Source: Gallionella sp.
GTDB taxonomy: Bacteria > Pseudomonadota > Gammaproteobacteria > Burkholderiales > Gallionellaceae
Direction of reading: 5' to 3'
Assembly: GCA_029850565.1 (NCBI GenBank)
Contig: JARCRR010000076.1
Coordinates: forward strand, 1-24,298
DNA length: 24,298 nucleotides
Within the stretch, counting starts at the first letter, position 1; each line of letters starts with the position of its first letter. The position numbers and the translations under genes are program-made. This document shows, one piece after another, positions 14,514 to 23,564 of the stretch. The notes under the pieces were generated by a model. The model was not told the DNA's origin. It was given only the letters and a program-made list of their open reading frames with translations, and made no database searches.

Positions 14514-14956
14514 TTATCCTTGATGGTGCAGATCAGTTCTGCCTCGGCGGCGATCTGACCATCCACCTCTGCCGTACCCTTGAATTTGAACATACCACGA
14601 CGGTTCATCGTGATCTCCATGCGGAAGATCAACTGATCGCCCGGTGTGACGGGGCGTTTGAAACGCGCATTGTCGATGCCGACGAAATAGTAGACCGAAT
14701 TGGTATCCGGCTTGGTGCCCATACTCTTGAACGAAAGTAATGCGGAAGCCTGAGCCATCGCCTCGATCACCAGTACGCCCGGCATCACAGGATGATGCGG
14801 GTAGTGTCCGGGAAAGAACGGTTCGTTGATGGTGACATTCTTCAGCGCCACGATGCGTTCGTTAGGTACAACTTCCAAAACACGGTCGATCAGCAAGAAT
14901 GGATAGCGATGCGGCAAGTGTTCCAATACTTCATGGATGTCCATAGTGATACTCAT
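14510..14956 (-). CDS. fabZ: 3-hydroxyacyl-ACP dehydratase FabZ
   Basis: This encodes 148 residues with the hot-dog fold. FabZ dehydrates 3-hydroxyacyl-ACP in fatty-acid elongation and so competes with LpxA and LpxD for the same 3-hydroxyacyl-ACP pool, which explains its position between them. HRYPFLLIDRV (16-26) is the family signature. The catalytic pair is His51 in FFPGHYPHHP and Glu65 in VIEAMAQ. The start at 14956 overlaps the lpxD stop by four bases. A second Met at residue 5 is a possible alternative start. Confidence 0.97.
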   Translation of the reverse strand: MSITMDIHEVLEHLPHRYPFLLIDRVLEVVPNERIVALKNVTINEPFFPGHYPHHPVMPGVLVIEAMAQASALLSFKSMGTKPDTNSVYYFVGIDNARFKRPVTPGDQLIFRMEITMNRRGMFKFKGTAEVDGQIAAEAELICTIKDK

Positions 14957-15996
14957 TTGTGCTCCCCCTTTATCGATGCTATCTGTTGTTCCAACTTTTT
15001 GATGCGGTCTGCCATGTCATCCAGATGACGCAACTGCGCGGCATTCTTGCGCCATGCCTGATTCTCGCCGAACGGGAAGGTGCCGCTATAGGTTCCCGCC
15101 TCGCGTATGGATTTGGTGATGACAGTTCCCGCGGAGACCTCAACTTGGTCGGCGATCTGCAGATGCCCCAGGATGATCGCCCCGCCACCGATACGGCAAT
15201 AGCGACCGATGTTCGCGCTTCCCGCGATACCGACACATCCCGCGATGGCCGTGTGCGCACCGATGCGAACGTTGTGTGCGACTTGAATCTGGTTATCCAG
15301 CTTTGCACCCTCTTCGATCACGGTATCGTTCAATGCACCGCGGTCGACCGTCGTATTTGCGCCAATCTCAACATGGTCACCGATCACGGCACGACCGATC
15401 TGTGGGATCTTCAACCATTTCCCTTCATTCATCGCGATACCGAATCCGTCAGAACCGATCACCACGCCAGAATGCAGAATGACGTGATCGCCGACCACAC
15501 AATCCTGATAAACGACCACACGCGGGTAGAGTCTGGTGTTCTCGCCTATCGATGCGCCATCACCGATGATGCAACCCGGCATCACCACTGTGCCTGCGCC
15601 TATCTGTGCACCCTCGCCAACGGATACCAGCGCGGCAATATGTACGTTCGGCGAGACCTGTGCGCTTTTGGCGATCACCGCAGATGGATGGATACCCGGA
15701 GCATATTCCTTCAGCGGGTTGAGGAAGGCAGACAGTTGGGCGAAGTAGGAATAAGGATTTGCGGCGATGATGCGCGGGATCGGGGTCGCGTCAGAGTCTG
15801 TTTCGGACAAGATCACGGCTGAGGCTTGGGTCATTTCCAATTGCTTGCGATATTTCGCGTTGGAGAGGAAGGCAATCTCGCCTGTTTGAGCGGTTTCCAA
15901 TGTTGCGATCTGAGACACTCTGGTTTCCGGGTCGCCTACAATGCGCCCCCCAAAAAGTGCCACGATGTCCGCCAAGCGGTAAGTTGATCGTTTCAT
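14953..15996 (-). CDS. lpxD: UDP-3-O-(3-hydroxyacyl)glucosamine N-acyltransferase
   Basis: This encodes 347 residues from ATG 15996 (MKRSTYRLADIVALFGG), which matches the family N-terminus. An in-frame extension to 16047 would run into ompH and is not used. LpxD adds the amide-linked 3-hydroxyacyl chain in the third step of lipid A synthesis. An N-terminal uridine-binding domain (about 1-100) precedes a long left-handed beta-helix with many hexapeptide repeats. The catalytic His lies in QVAHNVRIGAHTAI, and the C-terminal helix is a coiled coil (MADRIKKLEQQIASI). The gap from the ompH stop is 22 bp and has no strong Shine-Dalgarno. Confidence 0.96.
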   Translation of the reverse strand: MKRSTYRLADIVALFGGRIVGDPETRVSQIATLETAQTGEIAFLSNAKYRKQLEMTQASAVILSETDSDATPIPRIIAANPYSYFAQLSAFLNPLKEYAPGIHPSAVIAKSAQVSPNVHIAALVSVGEGAQIGAGTVVMPGCIIGDGASIGENTRLYPRVVVYQDCVVGDHVILHSGVVIGSDGFGIAMNEGKWLKIPQIGRAVIGDHVEIGANTTVDRGALNDTVIEEGAKLDNQIQVAHNVRIGAHTAIAGCVGIAGSANIGRYCRIGGGAIILGHLQIADQVEVSAGTVITKSIREAGTYSGTFPFGENQAWRKNAAQLRHLDDMADRIKKLEQQIASIKGEHK

Positions 15997-16018
15997 TGCG
16001 GTACGAAGTAAAGTCAGC

Positions 16019-16534
16019 TTATTTCCCTGCGCCTTCTGAAGGTTCATCAGCCAGATATTTCAGAACCTTGTCGGTGATATCTACTTTAGGGTTGTGATAG
16101 ACCGCTTCCTGCAGAATGATGTCGTACTCTTCACTGACAGCAATGGCCTTGATCGCTTTGTCAGCACGGGCTAATACTTGAGCCAGCTCTTCGTTCTTAC
16201 GCAGATTCAGATCCTCACGAAAATCGCGCTGCTGTGTCTGTAACTGGATATTCAGATTGGCCAGTTCTCGCTCTTTGATGCGTCTCGTGGAATCGGAGAT
16301 CTTCCCTCCTTCTTTTTCCAATGATTCCTGCAACTCCTTGGCTTGCTTGACGAGTTTCTTGATCTCTTGATCGCGCACGGCGAATTCTTTTTCGATCTTC
16401 TTTTCCGCACTCACCGCTTGTTCGGATTCGCGCAGGATACGCTCGGTATCGACGACACCGATGCGAAATTCAGCAGCCTGAACCGCAGTGAGACAACTTG
16501 CCAACAGAACAGCGGATAGGATGGTATTTTTCAT
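16019..16534 (-). CDS. skp: OmpH/Skp periplasmic chaperone
   Basis: This encodes 171 residues with a Sec signal peptide (MKNTILSAVLLASCLTAVQA, cut before AEFRIG). The mature protein starts with a beta strand, RIGVVDTERIL, and continues as a long charged helical hairpin at about 35-125, the tentacles of the Skp trimer. It returns to the body with YDIILQEAVYHNPKVDITDKVL. Skp holds unfolded outer-membrane proteins in the periplasm and hands them to the BAM complex. The start is fixed by AAGGAG at 16540-16545. The bamA stop lies 52 bp upstream, the largest gap in this cluster. Confidence 0.95.
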   Translation of the reverse strand: MKNTILSAVLLASCLTAVQAAEFRIGVVDTERILRESEQAVSAEKKIEKEFAVRDQEIKKLVKQAKELQESLEKEGGKISDSTRRIKERELANLNIQLQTQQRDFREDLNLRKNEELAQVLARADKAIKAIAVSEEYDIILQEAVYHNPKVDITDKVLKYLADEPSEGAGK

Positions 16535-16539
16535 TTTGA

Positions 16540-16545
16540 CTCCTT
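16540..16545 (-). promoter_or_regulatory. Shine-Dalgarno of skp/ompH
   Basis: AAGGAG on the minus strand, five bases before ATG 16534, within the 52-bp bamA-ompH gap. It gives this abundant chaperone its own strong initiation site. I saw no clear promoter or sigma-E-like element in the gap. Confidence 0.6.
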
Positions 16546-16586
16546 CAGCAACGACGACTTCAATTGCCTCGTTCAGCTACGTCCAT

Positions 16587-18869
16587 TTAGAACATGCCAC
16601 CAATAGAGAATTGGAAGTTCTGCAACTTATCCTGGGGCTGGCTATTCAATGGTGATGCCCAACTCAATTGGATCGGGCCTGCGGGTGAGAACCACGTAAT
16701 GCCTAGGCCGTAAGAATAGCGCATTCCTATCGAAGCCGGAACCAGACTGCTGGCTCCATAGACCGCTCCACCATCGATGAACGTGCTCAAGCGAACCGAT
16801 TTTTCTTTCTCCATGCCCGGAAATGGGAAAAGGATCTCCGCATTGCCAATCACGCGACGATCGCCGCCCAGCGCATAACCGTTTAAGTCACGAGGGCCAA
16901 GCGAACTGTAATCAAAGCCGCGAACCGACCCGGTACCGCCAGCATAGAAATTCTTGAAGAATGGCAACAAATCGCCGTCATAACCACCAGCAACACCGAT
17001 ATCGCCATTTAAACGTAAAGTGAAGTTATGATTCAATGGGTGGAAAAGCTGCTGGGTATAGTTGAGTTTATAGTATTTCTGGCCCGAGATAGGCAAGGAA
17101 GCCTCTATGGATGCACGTTGTGTCGCGCCATCGGTGGTATTGATCGCACTGTCACGCGTATCGCGGGACCACGCTATCGTGCCCAATACGTTCTGGTTGG
17201 TCACACCGAACATATTGATGTAATCAATGAAGCGCTGTGGACTGATGGAGGTCAGGCCAATCGTCGTGTTTTCGAGTGCCAAGCCGTAATGGAACATCTC
17301 CTCATCATTGATCGGGACACCGTAGCGCACGCCACCACCAAACGTCTCCGAAGTGTACTGGCTGACCGAGATCGTCGTCGCATTGGTTCGACGCTTGTAG
17401 ACATCGAAACCACGGCTGATGCCGTCATCCGTGTAATAAGGATTGGTATAAGAAACTGAATAGACCTGATTGACCTTGCTGGTATTGATCTGAGTGGAAA
17501 GATAGTTCCCAGTACCAAACAGGTTCGACTGAGTCACCCCCCCCATAAAGGTCAATCCTTCGTTGTCGCTGAATCCCATACCAGCATTGAAATTGCCTGT
17601 CGGCTTCTCGCCGATGGACAGGTTCAAATCAAGCTGGTCATTGGTGCCTTGCACAGGCTGAGTCTCGATATTGACCGTAGAGAAAAATCCCAACCTGTCG
17701 ATGCGTTGCTTGGATTTCTTGATCTTTGAGGTGGCGAACCAGCCGCCTTCCATCTGGCGGAACTCACGGCGTATGACCTCATCCCTGGTCTTGTCGTTTC
17801 CCGTGACATTGATACGGCGCACATAAGCGCGTTGCATCGGATCCAGCATATAGGTGAACCCCACCTGATGTTTCTCTTTGTCGATATCGGGTATCGCATT
17901 CACATTGGCAAAAGCATAACCATCTTCACCGTAGCGCTCGCTGATCTTGCCGGATGCCTCCGTCAGCTTTTCACGCGAGAAGGTATCGCCCGGCTGTATC
18001 AAGATCATTTTGCGTATCTCTTCGTTCGACAAACCACCTTTGGCGCTGGCGACTTTGATGTCGGAGATAATGTACTTCTCCCCCTCCGTGATGTTCAGCG
18101 TGATGAAGATGTCTTTTTTGTTGGGCGAGATGGATACCTGTGTCGAATCGACCGAGAAATCCATATAGCCCGAATTAAGATAAAGCGTCCTGATCGATTC
18201 AATGTCGGCCGCCAGTTTGGGCTTGGAATATTGGTCGTTGTTCGTAAACCAAGTGAACAGCCCCGGCGTGGTGAGTTTGATCACATCAAGCAACTCGTCT
18301 TCCGAATATGCACGGTTGCCCACAATATTGATCTGGCGGATCTTGGAGGGCTTACCCTCTGTCACATCGAAACTGACTGCAACACGGTTACGTTCCAACT
18401 CTTTGACTGTTGTCTTCACCGAGACGGCATATTTACCCCGCGCCACGTATTGGCGTTTTAACTCATGTTCAGACTTGTCCAATGCAGACTTATCGAAGAT
18501 GCGACCTTCACCGAGGCCGACCAACTTCAGGTTGTCACGCAACTGATCCTTGGGGAAATCCTTTACGCCGTTGATCTCGACACTGGCTACGGTGGGACGC
18601 TCTTGCACTCGAACAACGAGCACTCCCTGCTCCGCCAACAATTTCACATCTTTAAAGAAACCCGTCGCGAACAAGGCATGCAATGCCGTGGAGGCGCGCA
18701 CATCGTCTAACGTGTCGCCGACCTTCACGGGAAGGTAGCTGAACACCGTACCCGCTTCGGTCCGTTGGATACCCTCCACACGGATATCCTTGATGACGAA
18801 GGGCTCGGCAGCCCAGACAGATGCCGCGTACAGAAGCGGAAGTACGCCCGCTAGTTGTTTTAAATTCAT
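16587..18869 (-). CDS. bamA: outer-membrane protein assembly factor BamA
   Basis: This encodes 760 residues. BamA is the Omp85-family core of the BAM complex, which folds beta-barrel proteins into the outer membrane. A signal peptide (about 1-21, ending SVWAAEP) precedes five POTRA domains at about 24-420, the first starting FVIKDIRVEGIQRTEAGTV. The 16-strand barrel follows. The conserved loop-6 motif VRGF is present (GGTGSVRGFDYSSLGPRD), and the chain ends in Phe (FSIGGMF), the usual outer-membrane beta-signal. The start is 7 bp after the rseP stop. The RseP-BamA-Skp order is the standard one. Confidence 0.98.
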   Translation of the reverse strand: MNLKQLAGVLPLLYAASVWAAEPFVIKDIRVEGIQRTEAGTVFSYLPVKVGDTLDDVRASTALHALFATGFFKDVKLLAEQGVLVVRVQERPTVASVEINGVKDFPKDQLRDNLKLVGLGEGRIFDKSALDKSEHELKRQYVARGKYAVSVKTTVKELERNRVAVSFDVTEGKPSKIRQINIVGNRAYSEDELLDVIKLTTPGLFTWFTNNDQYSKPKLAADIESIRTLYLNSGYMDFSVDSTQVSISPNKKDIFITLNITEGEKYIISDIKVASAKGGLSNEEIRKMILIQPGDTFSREKLTEASGKISERYGEDGYAFANVNAIPDIDKEKHQVGFTYMLDPMQRAYVRRINVTGNDKTRDEVIRREFRQMEGGWFATSKIKKSKQRIDRLGFFSTVNIETQPVQGTNDQLDLNLSIGEKPTGNFNAGMGFSDNEGLTFMGGVTQSNLFGTGNYLSTQINTSKVNQVYSVSYTNPYYTDDGISRGFDVYKRRTNATTISVSQYTSETFGGGVRYGVPINDEEMFHYGLALENTTIGLTSISPQRFIDYINMFGVTNQNVLGTIAWSRDTRDSAINTTDGATQRASIEASLPISGQKYYKLNYTQQLFHPLNHNFTLRLNGDIGVAGGYDGDLLPFFKNFYAGGTGSVRGFDYSSLGPRDLNGYALGGDRRVIGNAEILFPFPGMEKEKSVRLSTFIDGGAVYGASSLVPASIGMRYSYGLGITWFSPAGPIQLSWASPLNSQPQDKLQNFQFSIGGMF

Positions 18870-18876
18870 GTGTTAT

Positions 18877-20232
18877 TCAACCCGAAATCAGGCGGCTGAT
18901 GTCGTTATACAACGCAAAAGCCATCATGGTAACCAAGAGCGCGATGCCCACTTTCTGTCCAGCCTCCCACAGCGAGTCTGACACCGGACTTCCCTTGAAA
19001 AATTCGACCGCATAATACAGCAAATGCCCGCCATCCAATAACGGTATGGGTAAGAGGTTCAGTACGCCGAGACTGATGCTGATGAGCGCAAGAAAACCGA
19101 TATACGCCCCCAATCCGATCTGAGCTGATTGGCCCGCATAATCAGCAATGGTGATCGGGCCCGAGAGGTTCTTCATCGAGACCTCACCCATCACCATCTT
19201 TCCCATCATCTTTAAACTGAAGATAGCGGTGTCCCAAGTCTTGCGGAGTGACTCTTGCAAGGCAGCAACAGGCGGATAACTCACCTCGGTGATCATGCCT
19301 TCAAATGCCGCTCTGTCGATGAAGGCAGCGGCACCGATGCGACCGACGGTCTTGCCCCCATCGTCGAAAGGTTCTGGTGTGACCGTCATCTTGAGGTGCA
19401 TACCAGCCCGCTCGATCTCGATATCCAGCGTCTTACCCGGATGACTGCGTACCACATCCACCCAGTCTTCCCACAGTTCGACGGTACTCCCATCGACACT
19501 CAATATCCTATCGTCGACCAAGAATCCTGCACGCTGTGCGGCTCCACCTTCCACCAGTTTCCCAATGATGGGATAGACCGGAGGTTGATAAGGTTTCAAG
19601 CCCAATTTCCGCAGGAAGTCCCCGTCCAGATCGGCCGCTGTCAGACTGCCCACCTTGAGTACGCGAAACTCCGACTCGCCCTCTTCCGAGCGTAACTCAA
19701 TATTGGCAGCCTTCTGTTGCAACACCTTATCCAGCAATACCCAGCGAATCTCTTGCCAGCTCGGGGTAGCCTGACCATCGATGGAGACGACGGTCTTTTT
19801 ACTTTGCAGACCCGCCGCCGCGGCAGGTGTACCCGGCGCAACCTCACCCAGCACCGGCTTGATACCGGGGACACCGTGGATGAACAACGCGAAATAAAGT
19901 GCGACTGCCAACAGCAGATTCGCCACCGGCCCGGCCACCACGATGGCCATACGTTGCGCTACCGATTTGCGGTTGAACGCGCGCGACAATTCGTTCTCGG
20001 GAACATCGCCTTCCCGCTCATCCAGCATTTTGACGTAGCCCCCCAGTGGGACGGCAGAAACAACCCACTCCGTTTCGCCGCCTGCGAAACGTTTCGCGTA
20101 GATCACTTTACCGAAGCCCACGGAGAATCGAAGCACCTTAACGTCACACCAACGCGCGATCCAGTAATGCCCCAATTCGTGGAAGACCACCAATACGGCG
20201 ATGGCAACGATGAATGCCAGCAAAGTCATCAT
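18877..20232 (-). CDS. rseP: RIP metalloprotease RseP (site-2 protease)
   Basis: This encodes 451 residues from ATG 20232, which forms an ATGA overlap with the dxr stop. An in-frame GTG at 20244 and an ATG at 20229 are alternatives. RseP cuts the trimmed anti-sigma factor RseA inside the inner membrane to release sigma-E and also clears leftover signal peptides. The zinc motif HELGH is at 18-22 in the first membrane helix. GPVANLLLAVALYF follows, then two tandem periplasmic PDZ domains. The distal NLLPIPLLDGGHLL motif supplies the third zinc ligand, and a last membrane helix lies near the C-terminus. Its place directly before bamA and skp links the envelope-stress pathway with its targets. 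Confidence 0.96.
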   Translation of the reverse strand: MMTLLAFIVAIAVLVVFHELGHYWIARWCDVKVLRFSVGFGKVIYAKRFAGGETEWVVSAVPLGGYVKMLDEREGDVPENELSRAFNRKSVAQRMAIVVAGPVANLLLAVALYFALFIHGVPGIKPVLGEVAPGTPAAAAGLQSKKTVVSIDGQATPSWQEIRWVLLDKVLQQKAANIELRSEEGESEFRVLKVGSLTAADLDGDFLRKLGLKPYQPPVYPIIGKLVEGGAAQRAGFLVDDRILSVDGSTVELWEDWVDVVRSHPGKTLDIEIERAGMHLKMTVTPEPFDDGGKTVGRIGAAAFIDRAAFEGMITEVSYPPVAALQESLRKTWDTAIFSLKMMGKMVMGEVSMKNLSGPITIADYAGQSAQIGLGAYIGFLALISISLGVLNLLPIPLLDGGHLLYYAVEFFKGSPVSDSLWEAGQKVGIALLVTMMAFALYNDISRLISG

Positions 20233-21401
20233 CGAGCGATCCACTCCTGCGCAGCCTCACGTGCTGCCTTGTCCGCATCCAGCACATCTTGCAGGACATG
20301 CACTTCATGGCGTGCGACGCGCCCCAACACGGATTCGATCAAGCGCGGGATATCCAGGAAGGCGATCTTCCTATCCAAGAAGGCAGCGACAGCCACTTCG
20401 TTCGCAGCATTCAGCAAGGCAGGCACAGTCCCCCCCGCGCGCAAGGCTTGGTAGGCCAAAGCCAAGCAGGGGAATCGAACGAAATCGGGGGCAACGAAAT
20501 CCAACTTGGCGATGTGAAACAGATCGAGTGGTGCGACACCCGAATCGATACGCTCCGGATAAGCCAAGGCATAGGCGATGGGGGTGCGCATATCGGGATT
20601 GCCCAACTGCGCCAGCACCGAGCCATCCACATACTGCACCATCGAGTGGATGACGCTCTGCGGATGCACCACCACCTGGATGTCGTCGGCCGAAGCATTG
20701 AACAACCAATGCGCTTCGATGACCTCCAGCCCCTTGTTCATCATGCTGGCAGAATCCACGGATATCTTGCGCCCCATGCTCCAGTTCGGATGTGCACAAG
20801 CCTGTTCCGGCGTGACGGTCTGCAACTGTTCGAGCGGCGTATTACGGAACGGGCCTCCCGATGCGGTGAGCAGTATCTTGCTCACCCCGCTGGCACGCAT
20901 GTCGCCAGCATAGTCACGCGGTAGCGCCTGAAAAATGGCATTGTGCTCGCTGTCGATGGGCAGCAATGCAGAACCACTGCGTCGGATGGCCTCCATGAAC
21001 AGATGACCAGCCAACACCAACGTCTCTTTGTTCGCCAATAATATTTTCTTGCCCGCATTTGCTGCCGCGAGTGTGGGCGGCATGCCCGCCGCACCGACGA
21101 TAGCTGCCATCACCGCATCCACTTCGGGCAAGGTCGAGACCGTTTCAAGCGCTGTCGTCCCGCACAGGACTTCTGTTGCTATGCCTTCGATCTGAATACG
21201 TTTCTTTAAACGCTCACCGGCCGCTTCGTCCAACAACACCGCATAGCGTGGCTTGAAAATCTGACACTGCTCGAACAGCAACTCATCTTGCTGATTCGCT
21301 GTAAGTGCAACGATCCGGTATTTGTCCGGATGACGCGCGACCACGTCCAGCGTGCTTTTGCCGATGCTGCCGGTCGAACCCAGGACGGTTAAACGTTGCA
21401 C
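20229..21401 (-). CDS. dxr: 1-deoxy-D-xylulose 5-phosphate reductoisomerase
   Basis: This encodes 390 residues. Dxr (IspC) converts DXP to 2-C-methyl-D-erythritol 4-phosphate with NADPH, the committed step of the MEP isoprenoid pathway. The dinucleotide motif GSTGSIGKSTLD is at 8-19. The metal ligands are Asp150 and Glu152 in PIDSEHN and Glu229 in the KGLEVIEAHWLF segment. The flexible substrate loop PNWSMGRKI is at 205-213. The start codon is GTG (21401), whose first base is shared with the last base of the cdsA stop TAG. No ATG is available nearby. It supplies the isoprenoid precursors used by UppS encoded two genes upstream. Confidence 0.97.
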   Translation of the reverse strand: MQRLTVLGSTGSIGKSTLDVVARHPDKYRIVALTANQQDELLFEQCQIFKPRYAVLLDEAAGERLKKRIQIEGIATEVLCGTTALETVSTLPEVDAVMAAIVGAAGMPPTLAAANAGKKILLANKETLVLAGHLFMEAIRRSGSALLPIDSEHNAIFQALPRDYAGDMRASGVSKILLTASGGPFRNTPLEQLQTVTPEQACAHPNWSMGRKISVDSASMMNKGLEVIEAHWLFNASADDIQVVVHPQSVIHSMVQYVDGSVLAQLGNPDMRTPIAYALAYPERIDSGVAPLDLFHIAKLDFVAPDFVRFPCLALAYQALRAGGTVPALLNAANEVAVAAFLDRKIAFLDIPRLIESVLGRVARHEVHVLQDVLDADKAAREAAQEWIAR

Positions 21402-22231
21402 TAGCTCAACCCTTGGAAGATCAGCGCCAATGCAGCCAAGGGCAGGGTCGAGGTCAGCGCATCGATGCGGTCCAACAGTCCGCCGTGCCCTGGCAATAAC
21501 GCCCCGCTATCCTTGATGCCCGCCTGACGTTTGATGGCGGACTCGAACAAGTCACCGATCACGGCCAATGCGACCCACCACCAAGCAGTCAGCATCAGCG
21601 CAGGAAGCATCTGTAGGTTGGTGAACTCGGGTCTGAACATCCATATCAATCCGATATAGACCGAGACCCCCAATATCGCGCCGACTACGCCCTCCCATGT
21701 CTTACCGGGACTGATGCTCGGCGCCAATTTCGTTTTGCCGAATCGACGTCCCGCGAAATAGGCAGCGCTATCGGCTACCCACACCAAGCCCATCACGCCC
21801 AGCAATATCCATGGAGAGGGATTCGCCCCGCGCAGATCGATCATGGCCAGCCCCGTCGGAATCAACAACATCCAGCCAACCAAGGCCATCAGCAGGGGTT
21901 GCTTTACCTTCCAGCCCATCATCAACCAGGGTGGAACGACGACCAACCACAGCACAGCCGCAAGCAGATACGCGATGAGATGCGTGGTGGTTTGTTGTTC
22001 GGGAGTGGAATTCGCATCCAAGGCCAATATCGACACCATCAACAATAACGTCAAACCCCAGTAGACCTTAGCGCCGCGCGGACTCAGTTCGGACATACGC
22101 GACCACTCGGACGTACCTTGCAACACCATCACCAACACCAGTACGGACCAAGCCAATGGCGGGAGCCAGAACAGCGCGGATAGAAGCAGCGCCAACATCA
22201 CGATAGCAGTGATGACACGCGATCTAAGCAT
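21401..22231 (-). CDS. cdsA: phosphatidate cytidylyltransferase (CDP-diglyceride synthase)
   Basis: This encodes 276 residues from ATG 22231, overlapping the end of uppS by 8 bp. A GTG at 22240 would add three residues. CdsA makes CDP-diacylglycerol from phosphatidate and CTP, the branch point of phospholipid synthesis. Seven to eight hydrophobic segments are visible. The C-terminal half carries the family signature: WVADSAAYFAGRRFGKTKL, then SPGKTWEGVVGA, and near the end KRQAGIKDSGALLPGHGGLLDRID. All catalytic motifs look intact. The Trp-rich first third is typical of betaproteobacterial members. Confidence 0.96.
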   Translation of the reverse strand: MLRSRVITAIVMLALLLSALFWLPPLAWSVLVLVMVLQGTSEWSRMSELSPRGAKVYWGLTLLLMVSILALDANSTPEQQTTTHLIAYLLAAVLWLVVVPPWLMMGWKVKQPLLMALVGWMLLIPTGLAMIDLRGANPSPWILLGVMGLVWVADSAAYFAGRRFGKTKLAPSISPGKTWEGVVGAILGVSVYIGLIWMFRPEFTNLQMLPALMLTAWWWVALAVIGDLFESAIKRQAGIKDSGALLPGHGGLLDRIDALTSTLPLAALALIFQGLS

Positions 22232-22988
22232 CGGTTTCACCTTTCAATTGTTCACTGGTGCGACCGAAGCGCCGTTCGCGTTTTTGATAGGACTGGATAG
22301 CTGCTTCCAGTTCGGCCCGACCGAAGGCTGGCCACAGAATATCGGTGAAATAGAGCTCGGTATAGGCCAACTGCCACAGCAGGAAGTTACTGATGCGCTG
22401 TTCGCCACCGGTGCGTATGAACAGATCCGGCTCCGGCGCGTAGTGCATGGAAAGATAAGGGGTGAGTTCTTCTTCGCCGAAAGCAGTTGCACGTTCAGGG
22501 TGGGCCAAACTCAATGCATGCATCGCCTGCATGATGTCCCAACGGCCACCGTAGTTGGCAGCGATGGTGAGCGTGAGGCCGGTATTGTCCGCGGTGAGCT
22601 GCTCGGCCTCTTCGATATATTTGACAAGTTTCACATCGAACCGGCTTCGATCACCGATGATCTTCAGACGAATATTGCTCTGATGCATCTTGGAAACTTC
22701 CATTTCCAGCATCTTTAAGAACAATTGCATGAGAAAAGAGACTTCATCGGCAGGGCGACGCCAGTTCTCGCTGCTGAACGCAAAAAGAGTTAGATATTCC
22801 ACGCCCATCTGGCGACAAGCCTTTACCACTTCGCGCACCGACTCCACACCACGTTGATGCCCCATCACACGCGGCATGAAGCGTTGTTTCGCCCAGCGCC
22901 CATTGCCATCCATGATGATGGCGATATGGCGCGGAACGACACTGATATCGGGGATGGTACGGGTGGAACTGAAGAATGGCAGAGCCAT
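22224..22988 (-). CDS. uppS: undecaprenyl diphosphate synthase (cis-prenyltransferase)
   Basis: This encodes 254 residues. UppS extends farnesyl diphosphate with eight isopentenyl units to C55-PP, the carrier for peptidoglycan and O-antigen. The signature HIAIIMDGNGRWAKQR is at 21-36 with the catalytic Asp27. FSSENWRRP at 71-79 and the C-terminal pattern DLFIRTGGEQRISNFLLWQ, then AYTELYFTD and LWP, are all present. The start is 10 bp after the frr stop. It sits between RNA/ribosome genes and cdsA-dxr, the usual betaproteobacterial order, which differs from E. coli where dxr precedes it. Confidence 0.97.
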   Translation of the reverse strand: MALPFFSSTRTIPDISVVPRHIAIIMDGNGRWAKQRFMPRVMGHQRGVESVREVVKACRQMGVEYLTLFAFSSENWRRPADEVSFLMQLFLKMLEMEVSKMHQSNIRLKIIGDRSRFDVKLVKYIEEAEQLTADNTGLTLTIAANYGGRWDIMQAMHALSLAHPERATAFGEEELTPYLSMHYAPEPDLFIRTGGEQRISNFLLWQLAYTELYFTDILWPAFGRAELEAAIQSYQKRERRFGRTSEQLKGETDA

Positions 22989-22998
22989 GATGAGTGGC

Positions 22999-23556
22999 CT
23001 ATACAGCCATCAGGTCGACTTCTTTGGCCTGCAAGGCTTTATCGATCTCAGCCACAAAACGGTCGGTCAGCTTTTGCACTTCGTCCTGGGCACGACGTTC
23101 TTCGTCCTCGCCCACTTCTTTATCCTTGAGCAATTTCTTCAATTGTTCATTGGCATCGCGGCGGATGTTGCGCACGGCAACCTTGGCATCCTCACCTTCG
23201 CTCTTGACCACTTTGATCAAGTCGCGGCGGCGCTCTTCGGTCAGCATCGGCATCGGCACACGGATCAGATCGCCGTTGGTCGCCGGATTCAGCCCCAAAT
23301 CGGAATCGCGGATCGCCTTTTCGATTGGGCCGATCATATTCTTCTCATAGGGTTGCACACCGATGGTGCGCGCATCGGTCAGCGTGATGTTCGCCACTTG
23401 ATTCACCGCTGTCAGACTACCGTAGTAATCCACCATCACATGATCTAGGATGCCGGTATGTGCACGTCCGGTGCGAATCTTGCCCAAGTCTGCGCGCAAT
23501 GCTTCCAGCGACTTGCTCATCTTTTGTTCAACGTTCTTTTTGATATCAGAGATCAT
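22999..23556 (-). CDS. frr: ribosome recycling factor
   Basis: This encodes 185 residues, the standard length. RRF with EF-G splits the post-termination ribosome. Domain I is a three-helix bundle, starting around KMSKSLEALRADLGKIRTGRAH and ending in the long helix of the C-terminal half. Domain II is the beta-sandwich with YYGSLTAVNQVANIT. The conserved stretch IPMPxLTEERR is present as VPMPMLTEERRRDLIK. The Shine-Dalgarno AGGAG overlaps the pyrH stop (TAGGAG at 23562-23567), five bases before the ATG. Confidence 0.98.
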   Translation of the reverse strand: MISDIKKNVEQKMSKSLEALRADLGKIRTGRAHTGILDHVMVDYYGSLTAVNQVANITLTDARTIGVQPYEKNMIGPIEKAIRDSDLGLNPATNGDLIRVPMPMLTEERRRDLIKVVKSEGEDAKVAVRNIRRDANEQLKKLLKDKEVGEDEERRAQDEVQKLTDRFVAEIDKALQAKEVDLMAV

Positions 23557-23564
23557 GTTCGCTC

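Noticed and set aside
14959..15822. Plus-strand open frame of 287 codons opposite lpxD
   Set aside because: Antisense to the hexapeptide repeats. The repetitive Asp/Arg/His-rich translation mirrors those repeats and is not a gene.
18877..20244. GTG start of rseP at 20244
   Set aside because: The ATG at 20232 gives the standard ATGA overlap with dxr and an N-terminus of normal length.
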